DNA of 64,000 bases, from contig JAVXUO010002668.1 in NCBI GenBank assembly GCA_033065855.1, positions 60,959 to 124,958 on the forward strand, written 5' to 3'. The notes under the pieces were generated by a model, which was given only the letters and a program-made list of their open reading frames with translations, was not told the origin of the DNA and made no database searches. Position numbers and translations under genes: made by a program. This DNA comes from Escallonia rubra (Eukaryota > Streptophyta > Magnoliopsida > Escalloniales > Escalloniaceae). Below are positions 12,384-23,489 of this stretch, piece by piece (positions within the stretch are counted from its first letter, which is position 1; each line of letters opens with the position of its first letter).

Positions 12384-13230
12384 CTAAGTTTCTTCTGCCC
12401 AAGTGTTGCCCACAAATACCTTCGTGTACTTCCCGCAACGCATAATCTGCTTCCCTAGCGGCTCAAAACACCTAAGATATGGCAAACTAAATGACTTCTT
12501 ATACAACACTCCATCCACGAGGACAAACCGGGCAGCTTTAGCACGCAAATTGCGAGCTTCACTTCGCTCTTGGAGTAATGCTCCCGAGGTGAGATACTGC
12601 ACAAGTGGGTCCATCCAGCAAGACTCATGTTCCACTATGTCGATCTCCTTTAAGGCCCGAATACTCCTTTCTTCAAGGAGTTCAATATATACCGCTCGGG
12701 AAAACTCTGAAATGTCTGTGGAAGTCAGTCGCGAGAGTGAGTCTGCTTGAGCATTTTGATCCCTCGGTATGTGGCGAATGACAAAGTTTTTGAACTTTGC
12801 AGCCTCAATTTTCACAGCTTGAAGATACTGGACCATTCTCTCGTCTCTTGCCTTGAATTCCCCCAAGATATGGTTTACCACCAACTGGGAGTCGCTGTGG
12901 ACAGAGAGAGAATCGACCCGTAACGAGTGTGCCAGCCTTATTCCACCTAAAAGTGCTTCATATTCGGCTTCGTTGTTTGATGCCTAAAAGCTAAAGCAAA
13001 GGGCGTATTCGATCACACTTTTCTGGGCTGATAAGTATGAGACCAGCCCCACTGCTCCCTGTTTTAGACGAGCCATCAACATAAAGAAGCCACGGATCCG
13101 AAGTTTCTGAGAGAATTAAATGTGGGGGATCTTCTGGTACCGTGCATTCGACAATGAAGTCTGATAAGGCTTGGGCCTTAATTGCCGCACGAGGCTTGTA
13201 CTTGATATCAAATTCTCATAGTTCCACTGA
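12384..13230 (-). pseudogene. Second RNase H-like region and integrase zinc-finger zone
   Basis: The frame at 12384-12884 starts in the end of an RNase H-like fold: VVNHILGEFKARDERMVQY, then HIPRDQNAQADSLSRL. In plant Tat elements this corresponds to the additional (archaeal-type) RNase H. The first half of the domain, 12885-13200, is translatable only with stops. The segment downstream with LVDGVLYKKSF and PLGKQIM leads to the integrase N-terminus. Degenerate and non-functional. Confidence 0.7.
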
Positions 13231-14496
13231 TCAGTTAACCAATCTTCCCGAGGCATTCGGGCTTTGGAGAACCTTCCCTAAAGGCTGATCGATCAAAACA
13301 ATGATTGTATGCGACTGGAAGTAAGGACGCAACTTTCTCGCTGAGGAGACGAGGGCAAGGGCCACTTTATCTATTTGAGGGTTTCTTGTTTCCACGTCTT
13401 GGAGAACCTTGCTCAAGTAGTAAACAGGCTTTTTCCTGCCTTCCTCTTCCCGAATCAAAACCGTGCTTACTGCTACCTCACTAACCGATAGGTAAGGAAA
13501 TAAATCTTCAGCAGCGACTGGTTTGGTAAGAAGAGGTGGGGACGCCAAATAGTGCTTCAACCCTTCAAATGACTTATGGCACTCTTCAGTCCATGCGAAA
13601 TCTTTCGCCTTTCTAATGGCCTTGAAGAAGGGCAGGCATCTTTCATCCGATTTAGACATGAATCGTCCCAAAACAGCAACTCTTCCCGTGAGTTCTTGAA
13701 CTTGTTTGATTGTTTTGGGCGGCTTCATGGCGTGAATAGCGTCGATCTTCTCTGGGTTGGCTTTAATGCCACGATGGGAGACCATGAACCCCAAAAACTT
13801 ACCAGAGGCTACTCCAAATGCACACTTGAGTGGGTTTAACTTCATCTTGTAAGTTCTCAGTATGTCAAAGGTTTCCTTGAGGTTCCTTACATGAGCCTGG
13901 GCCTCGACGTTTTTCACCAACATGTCATCCACATATACCTCCATATTTTTCCCAATTAAGTCACGGAAGACCATATTGACCAGTCGTTGGTATGTGGCCC
14001 CTGCGTTCTTAAGTCCAAAGGGCATTACTTTGTAGCAGTAGAGTCCCCGCTCTGTGATAAAAGAGGTTTTAGGAATATCGTCTTCGAGCATCTTTATTTG
14101 GTTGTAACCTGAATACGCGTCCATGAAGCTCAACAACTCATGGCCCGAAGTAGCATCGATGAGGATATCAATTCGCGGAAGGGGATAACTGTCCTTCGGG
14201 CAGGCTTTGTTGAGGTCGGTGAAATCGATGCATATGCGGCAACGGTCACCCGACTTGGGAACCATCACAACATTGGCTATCCAATCAAGATGCTGAATCT
14301 CCTTAATAAATCCAGCGGTCAATAACTTGTCAACTTCTTCATCGATTTTTACTTGTCTTTCAGGAGCGAATGTTCTCTTCTTTTGCTTGACCGGTTTTTT
14401 GAGTGGGTCTACGTTCAATTTGTGAGTGATTACTTCAGGGTCAATTCCAGGCATATTCGACGCCGTCCAAGCAAAGATATCTGCGTAGCTTCGCAA
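13231..14496 (-). pseudogene. Reverse transcriptase-RNase H of Tat-like element
   Basis: A 421-residue open frame. It shows the start of RT (GFIKEIQHLDWIANVVMVPK), the DFTDLNKACPKDSYPLP block, SFMDAYSGYNQI, MPFGLKNAGATYQRLV and the active site YVDDM, followed by the connection and the start of a Ty3-type RNase H (KPVYYLSKVL, ALALVSSARKLRPYFQSH). This copies RNA into DNA in the retroelement life cycle. It is the longest intact piece of the element. The frame begins and ends within the original polyprotein, so it is a fragment rather than a gene with its own start. Confidence 0.88.
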
Positions 14497-14521
14497 AAGG
14501 TCTACAAGCTTGAGCTTGAGG

Positions 14522-14740
14522 TCATATGCCAGAGATATTCATCTTTTGGAAAGCTTCATAAAAAAGCACTTTCGTCGAACTTCCGTTATCCACAAGTATT
14601 CTCTTCATATCAAAGTTTCCCACTCGGAGCGTAACCACCAGAGGGTCGTCATGTGGCGTTTTTGTGTCGCCCACATCCTCTTCAGAGAAAGATATTGTTG
14701 GGACCGGTTCCATTTTCTGCTTCTTGGCCGACGACCTCAC
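14522..14740 (-). pseudogene. Aspartic protease fragment
   Basis: A short frame with LVVTLRVGNFDMKRILVDNGSS followed by KVLFYEAF, the retropepsin region of plant Ty3/gypsy elements. The expected active-site D-T/S-G triad reads D-N-G here, which would probably impair catalysis. A stop separates it from both gag and RT. Confidence 0.75.
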
Positions 14741-14770
14741 AGTGGTGCAAACCTCTCTTGCATAAGCCTT

Positions 14771-16142
14771 TCATCCTTGGCTGGACGATCCCCCTGAGGC
14801 GATTCCCCTCGAGATAGTATTGATAACGCCCGAGTTTTCTTGTGCCTCTTCTCGTTCCACTAAGGGAGTGGCCTCCCTCCTTTCACCCATTCGATTGACA
14901 TATTTTCTCAGATGTCCATGCTTGATAAGAGCCTCTATAGCGCGCTTGAGCGACTCATAGTTGTCTGTGGTATGGCCGTGGTCACTGTGGTAACGACACC
15001 ATAAATTTCTATCCCTCTTGCTTGGTGCCGATCTCATCTTGTCTGGCCTCTCCAACATCTCTGTCCTTAATTTCGTGAAGGATCTACGACGGCTTGGCGT
15101 TCAATGGCGTCAAATTCTTCATATCAAATAACTCCTTTGGGCGTCGCTCATCCCTTCTTGAACGTTTGAGGCCTCGTCCAGACTGTCTTCTCGGGTTCGC
15201 TTTCCAGGCTCTTGCCCATTGTCCCCTCGATTTCCTTTGTGGGTCTCCAAGTACTCTTCAGCTGTATGTACTTGTTAGCCTTGTTCAGCAAGGCGCTCAT
15301 GTTCCCTGGGGGGTTCTTGTTTACAGCGAATGCAAACTTGGAAGTGAGGCGAAGCCCGCGCAAAAAAAGGCGGTGTACTTTACCGACTTGTCTAGATTGT
15401 CGATTTCTAAAGTTGCCGCATTGAAACGCCCCAAATAATGCGTTAAAGACTCATTTCTCTCTTGCACCACATTAAGGAGACTCGCATAATTCTTCCTCCT
15501 AGTTTTGCTGCTCACAAAATATTTCTGGAACAAATAGGAGAGTTGAGCAAAGGAATGGATTGACCTCGGGCGGAGAGATTTAAACCACGCGTGCGTCGCC
15601 TTCCTCAAAGTGGTTGGGAAGGCCCTGCACATGACGACATCTGAGATCTGGAGGAGTAGCATATTTGTTTTAAACTGGTAGACGTGCTCACTAGGGTCTC
15701 CGCTTCCATCATACAAATCGCACTACGACATCCGAAAATTTGGAAGAAGTTTTGCCTTCTCGATTGTCGTGGACAGGGGGTATCCAGAATCCTCCCTTGG
15801 GGGAGTGAATTCTTTCGGGCATGGACCAGAGATGGTTTTATGAGAAGCTCGCCCTTGGGGGTGCACTTCTCGTGTAAGACCACGAACTCGTCCTTGGGGA
15901 CGATGTCTTTGGTCTGTGCAACGTCGACCTTGAACTTCGCCGCTTGACGAGATTGACGTCTCATCTTTTGGTAAAGCTTCATATAAATCAATCTGTTTCT
16001 TGTCCTGGAAGGTCTTCAGTTCTGATCCACGGGAGTTCGATCTCTTACTATTTAAGTCATGGAAGATTTGCCGAACAACTTCCGGAGGTGTGTCCACCTT
16101 TAAAGGGTCGTCAAGTGGCTGTTCGTTTTCGGGGTCCGTCAC
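14771..16142 (-). pseudogene. Gag region of Tat-like element, several frames
   Basis: Overlapping minus-strand frames cover gag. The part at 15321-15716 has YDGSGDPSEHVYQFKTNM, AFPTTLRKATHAWFKSLRP and the SYLFQKYFVSSK region, the typical retrotransposon gag core. The part at 14771-15058 has DRNLWCRYHSDHGHTTDNYE, the conserved zinc-knuckle-like C-terminal motif of this lineage. The N-terminal leader at 15723-16142 is less conserved. At least three frameshifts or stops separate the pieces. Gag forms the particle shell. Confidence 0.75.
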
Positions 16143-16261
16143 CGATCATCACTAGAATATCGATGACCGGAGAGCCACTAATTCGTGCTCGTCGGTTCTA
16201 GACTGAGCGACTGATCGGAGGGGTATTAGAAGACGATTGCCTAGCCATGTTCCCAGTCGGT

Positions 16262-16279
16262 CCCACGGATGGCGCCAAA
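16262..16279 (-). other. Primer-binding site of Tat-like element
   Basis: On the minus strand the sequence TTTGGCGCCATCCGTGGGA lies directly inside the LTR end. TGGCGCC...GTGGGA is the familiar primer-binding context of plant Tat-type elements. I have not assigned the tRNA. Confidence 0.7.
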
Positions 16280-16280
16280 A

Positions 16281-16687
16281 TGTTGCTACTTGAATATTGA
16301 TCGGGAACCACAACCAGGAAATGGACATGCAAAATAGAGCTCGGAGTGACCGCCGGGTGTGTTCCGGCAGAGGAAGCTCCGATGCTAAAGTCAGAATATT
16401 GCTACATGGAGTAGAGCTCTGAATAGCCGAAATGCACTAGGTGTGCGTGTGTGAACTTAGTTGTGTACCTGAGGCCTCGTTCATAATATAGCCTCGCCTC
16501 CCTAGAATCCTTCTTACCTCAGGAATCTCCTCTGATAGGCCTCCTAATTAGTTAGAACCATATTAGGACTCTGCTGCCGTACCCAAAGGATAACGTTTAC
16601 ATTCTATCAGGACTCTATCACCCCTAGTAGAGCTTATCTCGAACACATGTCCTTAGGTTAACTCGGAGTTAACCTTGCCACGTGTCA
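16281..16687 (-). repeat. Single LTR (5') of Tat-like element
   Basis: It starts (minus strand) TGACACGTGGCAAGG and ends ...CAAGTAGCAACA immediately before the primer-binding site, giving TG...CA ends and about 407 bp. The outer edge is chosen by the TG dinucleotide and could be up to about 40 bp further out. The R/U5 part contains CTGACTTTAGCATCGGAGC, a common motif of plant gypsy LTRs. No second copy is in the window. Confidence 0.65.
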
Positions 16688-17017
16688 CTTCTTGGTTGGA
16701 TGAGTACATGTAGTCATATCAGTGTCAAAGGCTGGTGGGAGGCGTGCAAGGTGCAGGGTGGTTGGCAGGAAGCATGTGGGGTTGAGAGAGGCGTTGGAAG
16801 GGGTGGAGGGAGGGAGGCGGTGGGATGGGGAGTATGGAGTCTCGACAGGGCCAAGAGAAATGGAAGGAAGGGAAAATGAAAAGTTTTGGCAGGTGCACAA
16901 CTTTGTTAGGAAAGAAAGGAGGAAGGCAGTGGAAACCAAAAGAATTTGGGTTTTTCATGTATTCGGATGTGTGCAAAAATATTGCGATGTGTATATATTA
17001 TTTTATTTATAAATAAC
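16688..17017. other. G-rich spacer
   Basis: Purine-rich, with GGGAGGGAGGCGG-type runs at 16750-16830. Open frames here exist on both strands only because of composition. No feature was identified. Confidence 0.4.
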
Positions 17018-17232
17018 TTAGACAAGTTTTTAAAGCTCGGTTTGGCTCAGCTCGTTTAACTATACAAGCATAACGTTCACGAGCTTTAATGAGTCGAGCT
17101 ATATGATGCTCAAGCTCGGGTATATTAATTGAGCTCAAGCTTGATTCATTATTTTGTGAGTGAACACGAACGAGTTTTAAATGAGCGAACACAAGCTTTC
17201 TTCATGAAAAGCTTGGTTCGCTTGTAGCCCTA
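17018..17232. mobile_element. hAT-like terminal remnant
   Basis: Dense AGCTCG / GAGCTCAAGC repeats and a right end which in reverse complement reads TAGGGCTACAAGCGAACC. This resembles the hAT terminus at 8368 (TAGGGTTGTATACGAAC). The two sides partly pair as an inverted repeat. No clear opposite TIR or target duplication, so it is probably a truncated or internally deleted relative. Confidence 0.5.
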
Positions 17233-17492
17233 GTAATAGCCAAGGCACAGTAGGGCCACTGAGTAGTAATTGAGTCATAGCCGAGTCATCAAACACCACC
17301 TTCGTTGTCACAACAACCATGTAGAAACCTCCGATCCCAAAAAAAACAACATACATTAAATAAATTTGAGCCCTTTCTCGCCATTAACGCGACTAAATCC
17401 AGGCGCTCTTGTTTACCTTGGCAAACCATGCCGCCGTCAGTTAGTCCATTGTGGTGCATCTGGATGGATATATTTAATAAATTGAATACTAA

Positions 17493-18522
17493 GGCCATGT
17501 TTGTTTCACGGAAAATGCTTGACGAAAAACGTTTTTCAAAAAATACTTTCTTGAAAATAGCAGCCTCTTAAAAACGTGTTCATGAATTCTATTTTCCGTT
17601 GTTTGGATGACGCCTAGAAAAACAATAGAGCAACATAAATCAAAACGTCTCTCAGCACCACAACACAGTAATTTGGACTAGCACCGGTGGTCAAACATCC
17701 AGTCCTCATCCAAAACCTACAAGTCCATCATCAACACCCCACCCTCCACGCTACTAGTTAGGACCATCACTGGTGGTCAAACACCCACCACTGGTCTCTA
17801 ATCCTCCAACTCCAACTCCAACTCCAACTCCAACTCCATCAACAAAACCAACACCTACCACACAACTAGTTAGGACCACCAACGGTCGCCCACACTCCGC
17901 CACTATACCAGCGAAGATCGGCACTCAAGGAACACCCAAGACCACCGAATCGACATAAAAAACCAACCATTTATTCAACGCCAAACACCATAACAATCAC
18001 TGTTGTTGCACTCCCCGCCGTACCCAACACCAGTGAATCGGCATCACCTCCGGTAGTAAACGTCAACATCCACCCACCACAACCATCAATCACCCCAAAA
18101 CCTAATTTCATAAACCAAAGCCATCCAATTAAAATCAACATGAAGTAAAAAGCATAATACCCAACCATGAGCCGTAATCTATGCGATTGATGTTGATGCT
18201 TTCGTTACATCTTTGGTGACGACTGATTTTGAGAGGATGCCAAATGGGCCGTGGGGGTGGAGAAAGTTGTGCTAGCAGTAGTGGTGCAGTGATGGGAGCG
18301 ATAGAAAGAGAGAGAAGGGGGGGGGGGGAGAGAGACTATCGGGTTTTAACGTGGAAAATGACTTCCCGTTTTTATTTCCGTAATTCGTTTTCCAAGAAAT
18401 TTGTCTTGCTTTTGAGTGAACTGTAAATATTTCCTGGAAGTAGTTTTCTAATAAACACGCCGAACAACTGAAAATGTAGAAAACTTTTTTTGAAAAACGT
18501 TTTACATGAAACAAACAAGGCC
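17493..18522. mobile_element. PIF/Harbinger-like non-autonomous element
   Basis: The left terminus GGCCATGTTTGTTTCACG pairs with the reverse complement of the right terminus GGCCTTGTTTGTTTCATG (16 of 18). Both are flanked by TAA, the 3-bp target of PIF/Harbinger elements. The subterminal regions repeat GAAAAACGTTTTTC-type sequence in inverted orientation. No transposase ORF. The interior is CA/CAACT-rich and includes a minisatellite. Confidence 0.75.
17813..17848. repeat. 6-bp minisatellite (CCAACT)n
   Basis: About six tandem CCAACT units inside the PIF/Harbinger-like element, giving a Pro-Thr reading frame that I do not treat as a gene. Confidence 0.9.
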
Positions 18523-19669
18523 TAAAAGACAAATAAGACATTCAGGAACACGCGCTTGACTTTTACTTGAATGATCACAAAAAATAGAAGACCCTAATAA
18601 AATAAGGACAAATAAGTCAAATGAGAGGGAAGTAAGTAGAAGGGTGAACTTCTCTCGTTTCAAGAAAGTATAAATTTGGCTCAGAGATAGTGAAATGAAG
18701 TGTTTATAGGATAATTCATTGGTGTTTGGAGTTTTGAATTGTATGAGTAATTAGCTTAGAGGTAGTGGTTTACAGTCGGTTCCATTTGGAAGCTGAATAC
18801 AAAATCAAACTGACCAACATCACTTAAAAAAAAACCAAAGAACCAAATCGGAGTAGAATGGCCTGATTACAACAATTTGGACAAATGTGGCAGATCCATT
18901 GAACATGTAGACCAACTTGGACTTGTAGTTATTTTTGAACTTGTTTGGGCCTAGTCATTGACTATCAAATCCTTATATCACAACATGAACAAAAGCAAGA
19001 AGCCAAAAAAAAAAAAAACATTAAATTTCTAGCAGAAAGCATACAAGAGTCTAACATTCTAAATCATATTAATGAAAACTCAAAAAATTAATGGGAAAAA
19101 CTGATGTGTTATAATGCCGTATAGAGCTTCTCTATGGCATAGAATCAAAAAGACAATTATGCCCTTATATCGATCCTAAACGTATTAATCCACTAAGGGT
19201 AGATAGGTAATTTTAATTTTGCAAATCCACTTTCTTCCTTAGACGTCACCACCACCCGCATTCTGCGTGTGGTGGCGGTGATGAAGTGAGATATGATGGA
19301 AATACACTCCATCCTCCCCTCGCCCTATTGTCCTTAAATCCCACTAGCATGTTCATTAGATTCGGCAGATGGTTAGTTGTTACGGTGATGGTGCTGCTGT
19401 GTTGAGTGGGGCGACCATGGGGGGTTTGTCGACGTAATGGTGGTAAAGGCTGGGGATGGGATAGCAACTGGGAGAGAAAGAGAAAATAATTAGGGCTAAA
19501 TTAGGTTTACTAATTGATGCCAAGGAAAGTGGGTTCGCAGTCGACGTGGAGGTGCCACAAGAAATACAGTTCGAGTCAGATGCCAAGTGTACTGATGTGG
19601 GACACAACAAGGGTGGAACAAGGGCAGAGATCAAGGGATTCCTAGACAGAGCCTGAGGGTGGCAGTGCT
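18523..19669. other. Intergenic, nothing recognised
   Basis: AT-rich, with a poly-A tract near 19006. No domain-bearing frame, TIR pair or RNA gene seen. Confidence 0.4.
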
Positions 19670-20930
19670 GCGAGGGTGATGGCGCATGATGAATACACGA
19701 CGACAGTCATAGTCCGATGCTTAGGTCCAGAGTCAGGGTCCTGTATGTTTCTCTATAGGATTTTAGAGTGAGAAAGTGAAAAGTCTGAAAAATGTCCCAG
19801 TCGTCCGTGTTCCATCCTGAATGAATTCTCAAGACCCCTATTTATAGAGGTTCAGATGATGATGTCATCAACCGACACGTGGCGCTCCCAGGGAGTGACA
19901 CGTCACCGAGGGTTCCACGGGTGTCGGTGCTCCACGGACTGTCGGATATCATATTGACCCGGCCTGCCCCGCACATCGTTGCTCTGTCTATCTGGAAAGA
20001 CCGGCTCCCACTGCGTCGGTCTAGCCAGAGAACCCCTTGATCTAGCCTCCAATCCAAGTAGCCCTTGCAGAGTCCCATAGGCCTGGCAGCGGTGGGGAAG
20101 ACCTGACGCCCAATTACCAGGCGAACTAGGCGCGATGCCCTCCAAAGACCTGCTCTCGACTCGAAGTGACCCGGGGGTCATAGTCTCTAGGGGTGCCGAC
20201 GCAAGCCCCCAGCGCCAGAGCACGTATGCCAGTCACGCAGGCACCCTGACAGAGATAGTGTCTTGGAGGAGTCACATATTCCGTGGGCCGAGGTAGCATC
20301 CTGGAGGAGCCGTCTACTTGGCAGGCCGAGGTAGCATCTCAGAGGAGCCATATGCCTGGCGAAAGGGGAGTCTTTGAGCCGGAGCACTTAGAGCTCCCTG
20401 GCGGAGATAGTGTCCCGGAGGGGTCGCCTATCCCCGCGGGTGAGTCCTTGTGCCGGAGCACTCGGAGCGCGTCAAGGTAGCATCCCGGAGGATCCGTCTT
20501 CCTGACGGGCCGAGGTAGCATTCCAGAGGAGCCGTCTACCTGGCGGAATGAGAGTCTTCATGCCGGAGCACTTAGAGCTCCCTGGGGGAGATAGTGTCCC
20601 AGAGGAGTCGCTTATCCCCGCAGGATGATGCGCACTCCGGAGAATGGGTCGAATCATGTTCCACGACCAAGGCAAGGTGCGCATGGTGTGGTGAATGAGT
20701 GTGGTGCCCGTGGGGCATATAACATGATTGTGGCGCATGGGCGCGAAAGAGTGAGTGAGGTGCCGGGGGCACGTCTGTGTTAGTGGCGCCGCGCATGGGT
20801 GCGGCGGAGTGCGTATGGTGCTGGGGGCACGGTAGTGTGACAGAGAGCCCGTGGGCACGGGGGCGGCAGAGTGTTGGAGTGCGGCGCCCGGACACCGGCG
20901 ACGGGGGTCGCGAAGAATTGAAAGTTCAAA
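19670..20930 (-). mobile_element. LTR-like GC-rich fragment, solo or truncated
   Basis: On the minus strand it shows LTR promoter features in order: an ACGTGTCGG/ATGACATCAT region, a TATA box TCTATAAATAGG (about 19838-19850), and about 110 bp downstream CCTAAGCATCGGACT, resembling TAGCATCGGAGC in the LTR at 16281. The upstream part (20220-20630) is built of diverged tandem repeats. No coding region accompanies it, so it may be a solo or broken LTR of a gypsy element. The ends are approximate. Confidence 0.5.
20247..20632. repeat. Diverged GC-rich tandem repeats
   Basis: A GGAGATAGTGTC block recurs at about 20251, 20403 and 20588, with related GCCGGAGCACT, AGAGCTCCCTGG and GAGGTAGCAT blocks between. 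The period is irregular (about 150-185 bp). It lies in the upstream part of the LTR-like fragment. Confidence 0.75.
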
Positions 20931-23228
20931 AAGGGATTTAAATGAAAGTGGTATCCCTTAATTAAATACAAGTTTTATATCTCATATTGCACATGTGTAT
21001 AGATGAAGTTAACAATATGATATTTTTATAATACCAAGCTTGACCTTTAAAATACATTTTAATTACATTTTTTAATCAATTTTAAAATGTGAAGACCAAA
21101 CATGTCCTTATAGATAATTATTTATTAGTTAACATTTTTCTTAGGATGTCAAGTGTTACAATTTTAAATAGATAGTTATGTAACACTAAAAGAAGTGTTA
21201 CTCCAAAAGGCGTATTCCTTTTATACGTGGTATAGATATATAGATATAAATAGAATTCACAAGTTCTTATATGAGCAAACATGACCTGATTTCGTCGTAC
21301 AGGCTATTCAGTTCCATTATGCAAATGAGAGCATGCCAAGAGTGTGAAGAAAGCGATAATATTGATGTGCCTATGCGTGAGAGAGAGAGAGAGAGAGGTG
21401 TGAATGATGGTGGAATTTTAATACTGTTGTACCGAACAAGAAGGTAGTGAGGGGGGGAATGATGGTGGAATTTTAATACTGTTGTACTGATCAAGAGGGT
21501 AGTGCGACAGTTAAGGCTGTATTTTAATGGTAATGAAAGAGTGATGAGATAGTTATGGTAGGTACTTCGATATAACAATAACAATAATAGTAATACAATT
21601 AACTAGAAAGCTATGGAGGATGAAAGGTGGCATGGTCGTAGTATTATTGTGCAGAAGGGGGCTTATGCCGCATATTTAGGGTGGTCTGCACCATTTTACA
21701 CTACAAGGCTGCCGCCTGTACTAGCAGGTCATCATTCTGTACCATTCCAATATTAAATGTGACAAACAAGTCATTGACCAACTTGTGGTTGAGTGTAACA
21801 GGCAAAACAGATGGTGGAAGCGAGGTGACCCTAGCTTACTCTGAATGGAAGACAAAAGCTTGCATTGGCCTCGATCTATATGGCAAGAGTACGTCTCTAA
21901 GCTATGCAGCTCCGACCCACTGTCATTCTGGCCTCACCCCCGACTTGTATTTTCGGTTTTGATTACAAACTGTAGTATCTTCCATTAGTGCCCTAAAAAG
22001 GTACTATTTAGAGTTGATATCTTGCAACAAATTTTCAATGACTATTATTACGTTAAGTAGTAGTGTACTTTCAACAACTATCAGTAAACCTCCAACTTCA
22101 TTTTATTAATTTATCTTGGTGCTTGTACAACTATGATCAAGCTATTTAATCTCACACTTTATGGGTTTTGCATACAAGAAGAGTCACGTAATTACTTTTG
22201 ATTTTCCTTCACTCACCGACAACGTGTTTCATGAGTTGCTAAGAGTACATATTTAGTGAGTGGAAGCAATGCAATTACTCAAACTTTAGGCAAAGCATCA
22301 CTGCTAAAACGATCTGGAACAATAGAGGTGGGTTTGTTAGAGGATTGTCAAAGAAATTCTTCAGACACGTCTATGGCTGAGGGGGCATAATCGAGAGCAG
22401 CCTTAGAGCCACGTCTTTCGCAGTGGCGTCAAAAAATAAAAGCTAAAGGATCTAACAGAAAGTGTGAGGGGTATGAGCATAATTGAGACTAAGAAAATGA
22501 CTCAAGAGATGCCATTAATGTAATTCAAAAGTTACCGCCTTATATGAAGATATCAGTAAGAATATCTTTGGGGTATTCCTCGCCCTTTTGCTGTCCTAGA
22601 TACCTATTGTGTTATGAATCGTCATGTATAAAGAGAGATGTCCACAAGATAGATATAGTCGGATTTACGTGTGACATACTTATACGTATCAATAATGCCA
22701 CACATGTCAATATCATTTCCCAACAACAATAATTACATTAATATATGCAGACTCTTTAGATCCTAGCAAAGAGCGAATGTTAGGTGGTTAATTAAGGGAA
22801 GGATTAAAGTAACATCATTGCATACAACGAAAAGAAGTACTGCCATTTAGATGGATCAAGTCAACCCAGTTGCCAAGTAGAAGATGAATTTTATCCAAAT
22901 AATTTCAAGGAAAAATGTTAAAAGGAGATTAATAGTGTTTTTATGCACTCTCTGACTATGTTTGACGTGCCGAATAAAAGTGTTGAATTTGATGGATATA
23001 TAATATCCAATGTTTGATACAAAATTAAGAACCGGATTTAGAATCCCCCACACCCACCCCATACAAACGCATTGATGCAAAGCTCTGATCAGTTCCTAAT
23101 AACTTGAGGGTGGAGTAATCTGATGTGTTGCTATCAATGTGTTTTTTTTTTTTTAGAAGATTGGAGATCTCAAATTTTGGTTTTATTTTCTAGTTTCCTT
23201 TCACTCTTGTAGTTTTTTTAGAAAAATA
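20931..23228. other. Intergenic, mostly nothing recognised
   Basis: AT-rich. It contains a (GA)n tract at 21381-21397, a two-copy tandem repeat just after it, and poly-T near 23143-23154. The open frames are short and without recognisable domains. Confidence 0.4.
21402..21510. repeat. Two-copy 55-bp tandem duplication
   Basis: GAATGATGGTGGAATTTTAA begins both units (21402 and 21457), and the copies stay alike for about 50 bp with a few changes. Confidence 0.85.
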
Positions 23229-23471
23229 GATGAGTTTGAGGTAAGGTTCTCGTGGCTGGCGAGGTTTTCAGATAGGATGCTACCAACAGAGGCTAACAGA
23301 TGCCAAAAATTTGAGTGGGGACTCAGGCCTGATTTGAGAGATGGAGCAATCTCTGCTCGGCTATTGAGTTATGTGGAGTGTGTGAACCTAGCACATGGTT
23401 TGGAGCAGTCCAGGTCTGACAAGAAAAGAGGTTTAAGCAACATCAGGGTGGCTAAGAGGGATAGACAGTAG
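23229..23471 (+). pseudogene. Gag fragment of Tekay-like element
   Basis: The frame reads EFEVRFSWLARFSDRMLPTE and then CQKFEWGLRPDLRD, the conserved C-terminal part of chromovirus gag cores. It ends in a stop at 23469 and then jumps into the protease tail, showing that the zinc-knuckle region has been deleted. Confidence 0.7.
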
Positions 23472-23489
23472 AGTAGAACTTCAGAGGCT

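Larger units (their letters stand above)
11630..16687 (-). mobile_element. Degenerate Ty3/gypsy element, Tat-like lineage
   Basis: Read on the minus strand the order is LTR (16687-16281), primer-binding region, leader/gag, protease, reverse transcriptase, RNase H, a second RNase H-like region and integrase. That order is Ty3/gypsy, and an extra RNase H-like region between RT/RNase H and integrase is characteristic of the plant Tat (Ogre/Retand) lineage. No second LTR and no integrase C-terminal tail are present: similarity stops near 11630, so the 3' part has been deleted. Several stops and frameshifts break the polyprotein. It cannot be autonomous. Confidence 0.85.

Noticed and set aside
18272..18541. 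Small minus-strand frame with hydrophobic residues
   Set aside because: Lies in the PIF/Harbinger terminal region; no family match and no conserved features.
20339..20895. GC-rich minus-strand frames of 60-128 residues
   Set aside because: Overlapping frames in a repeat-rich LTR-like region; no domain and no conserved start.
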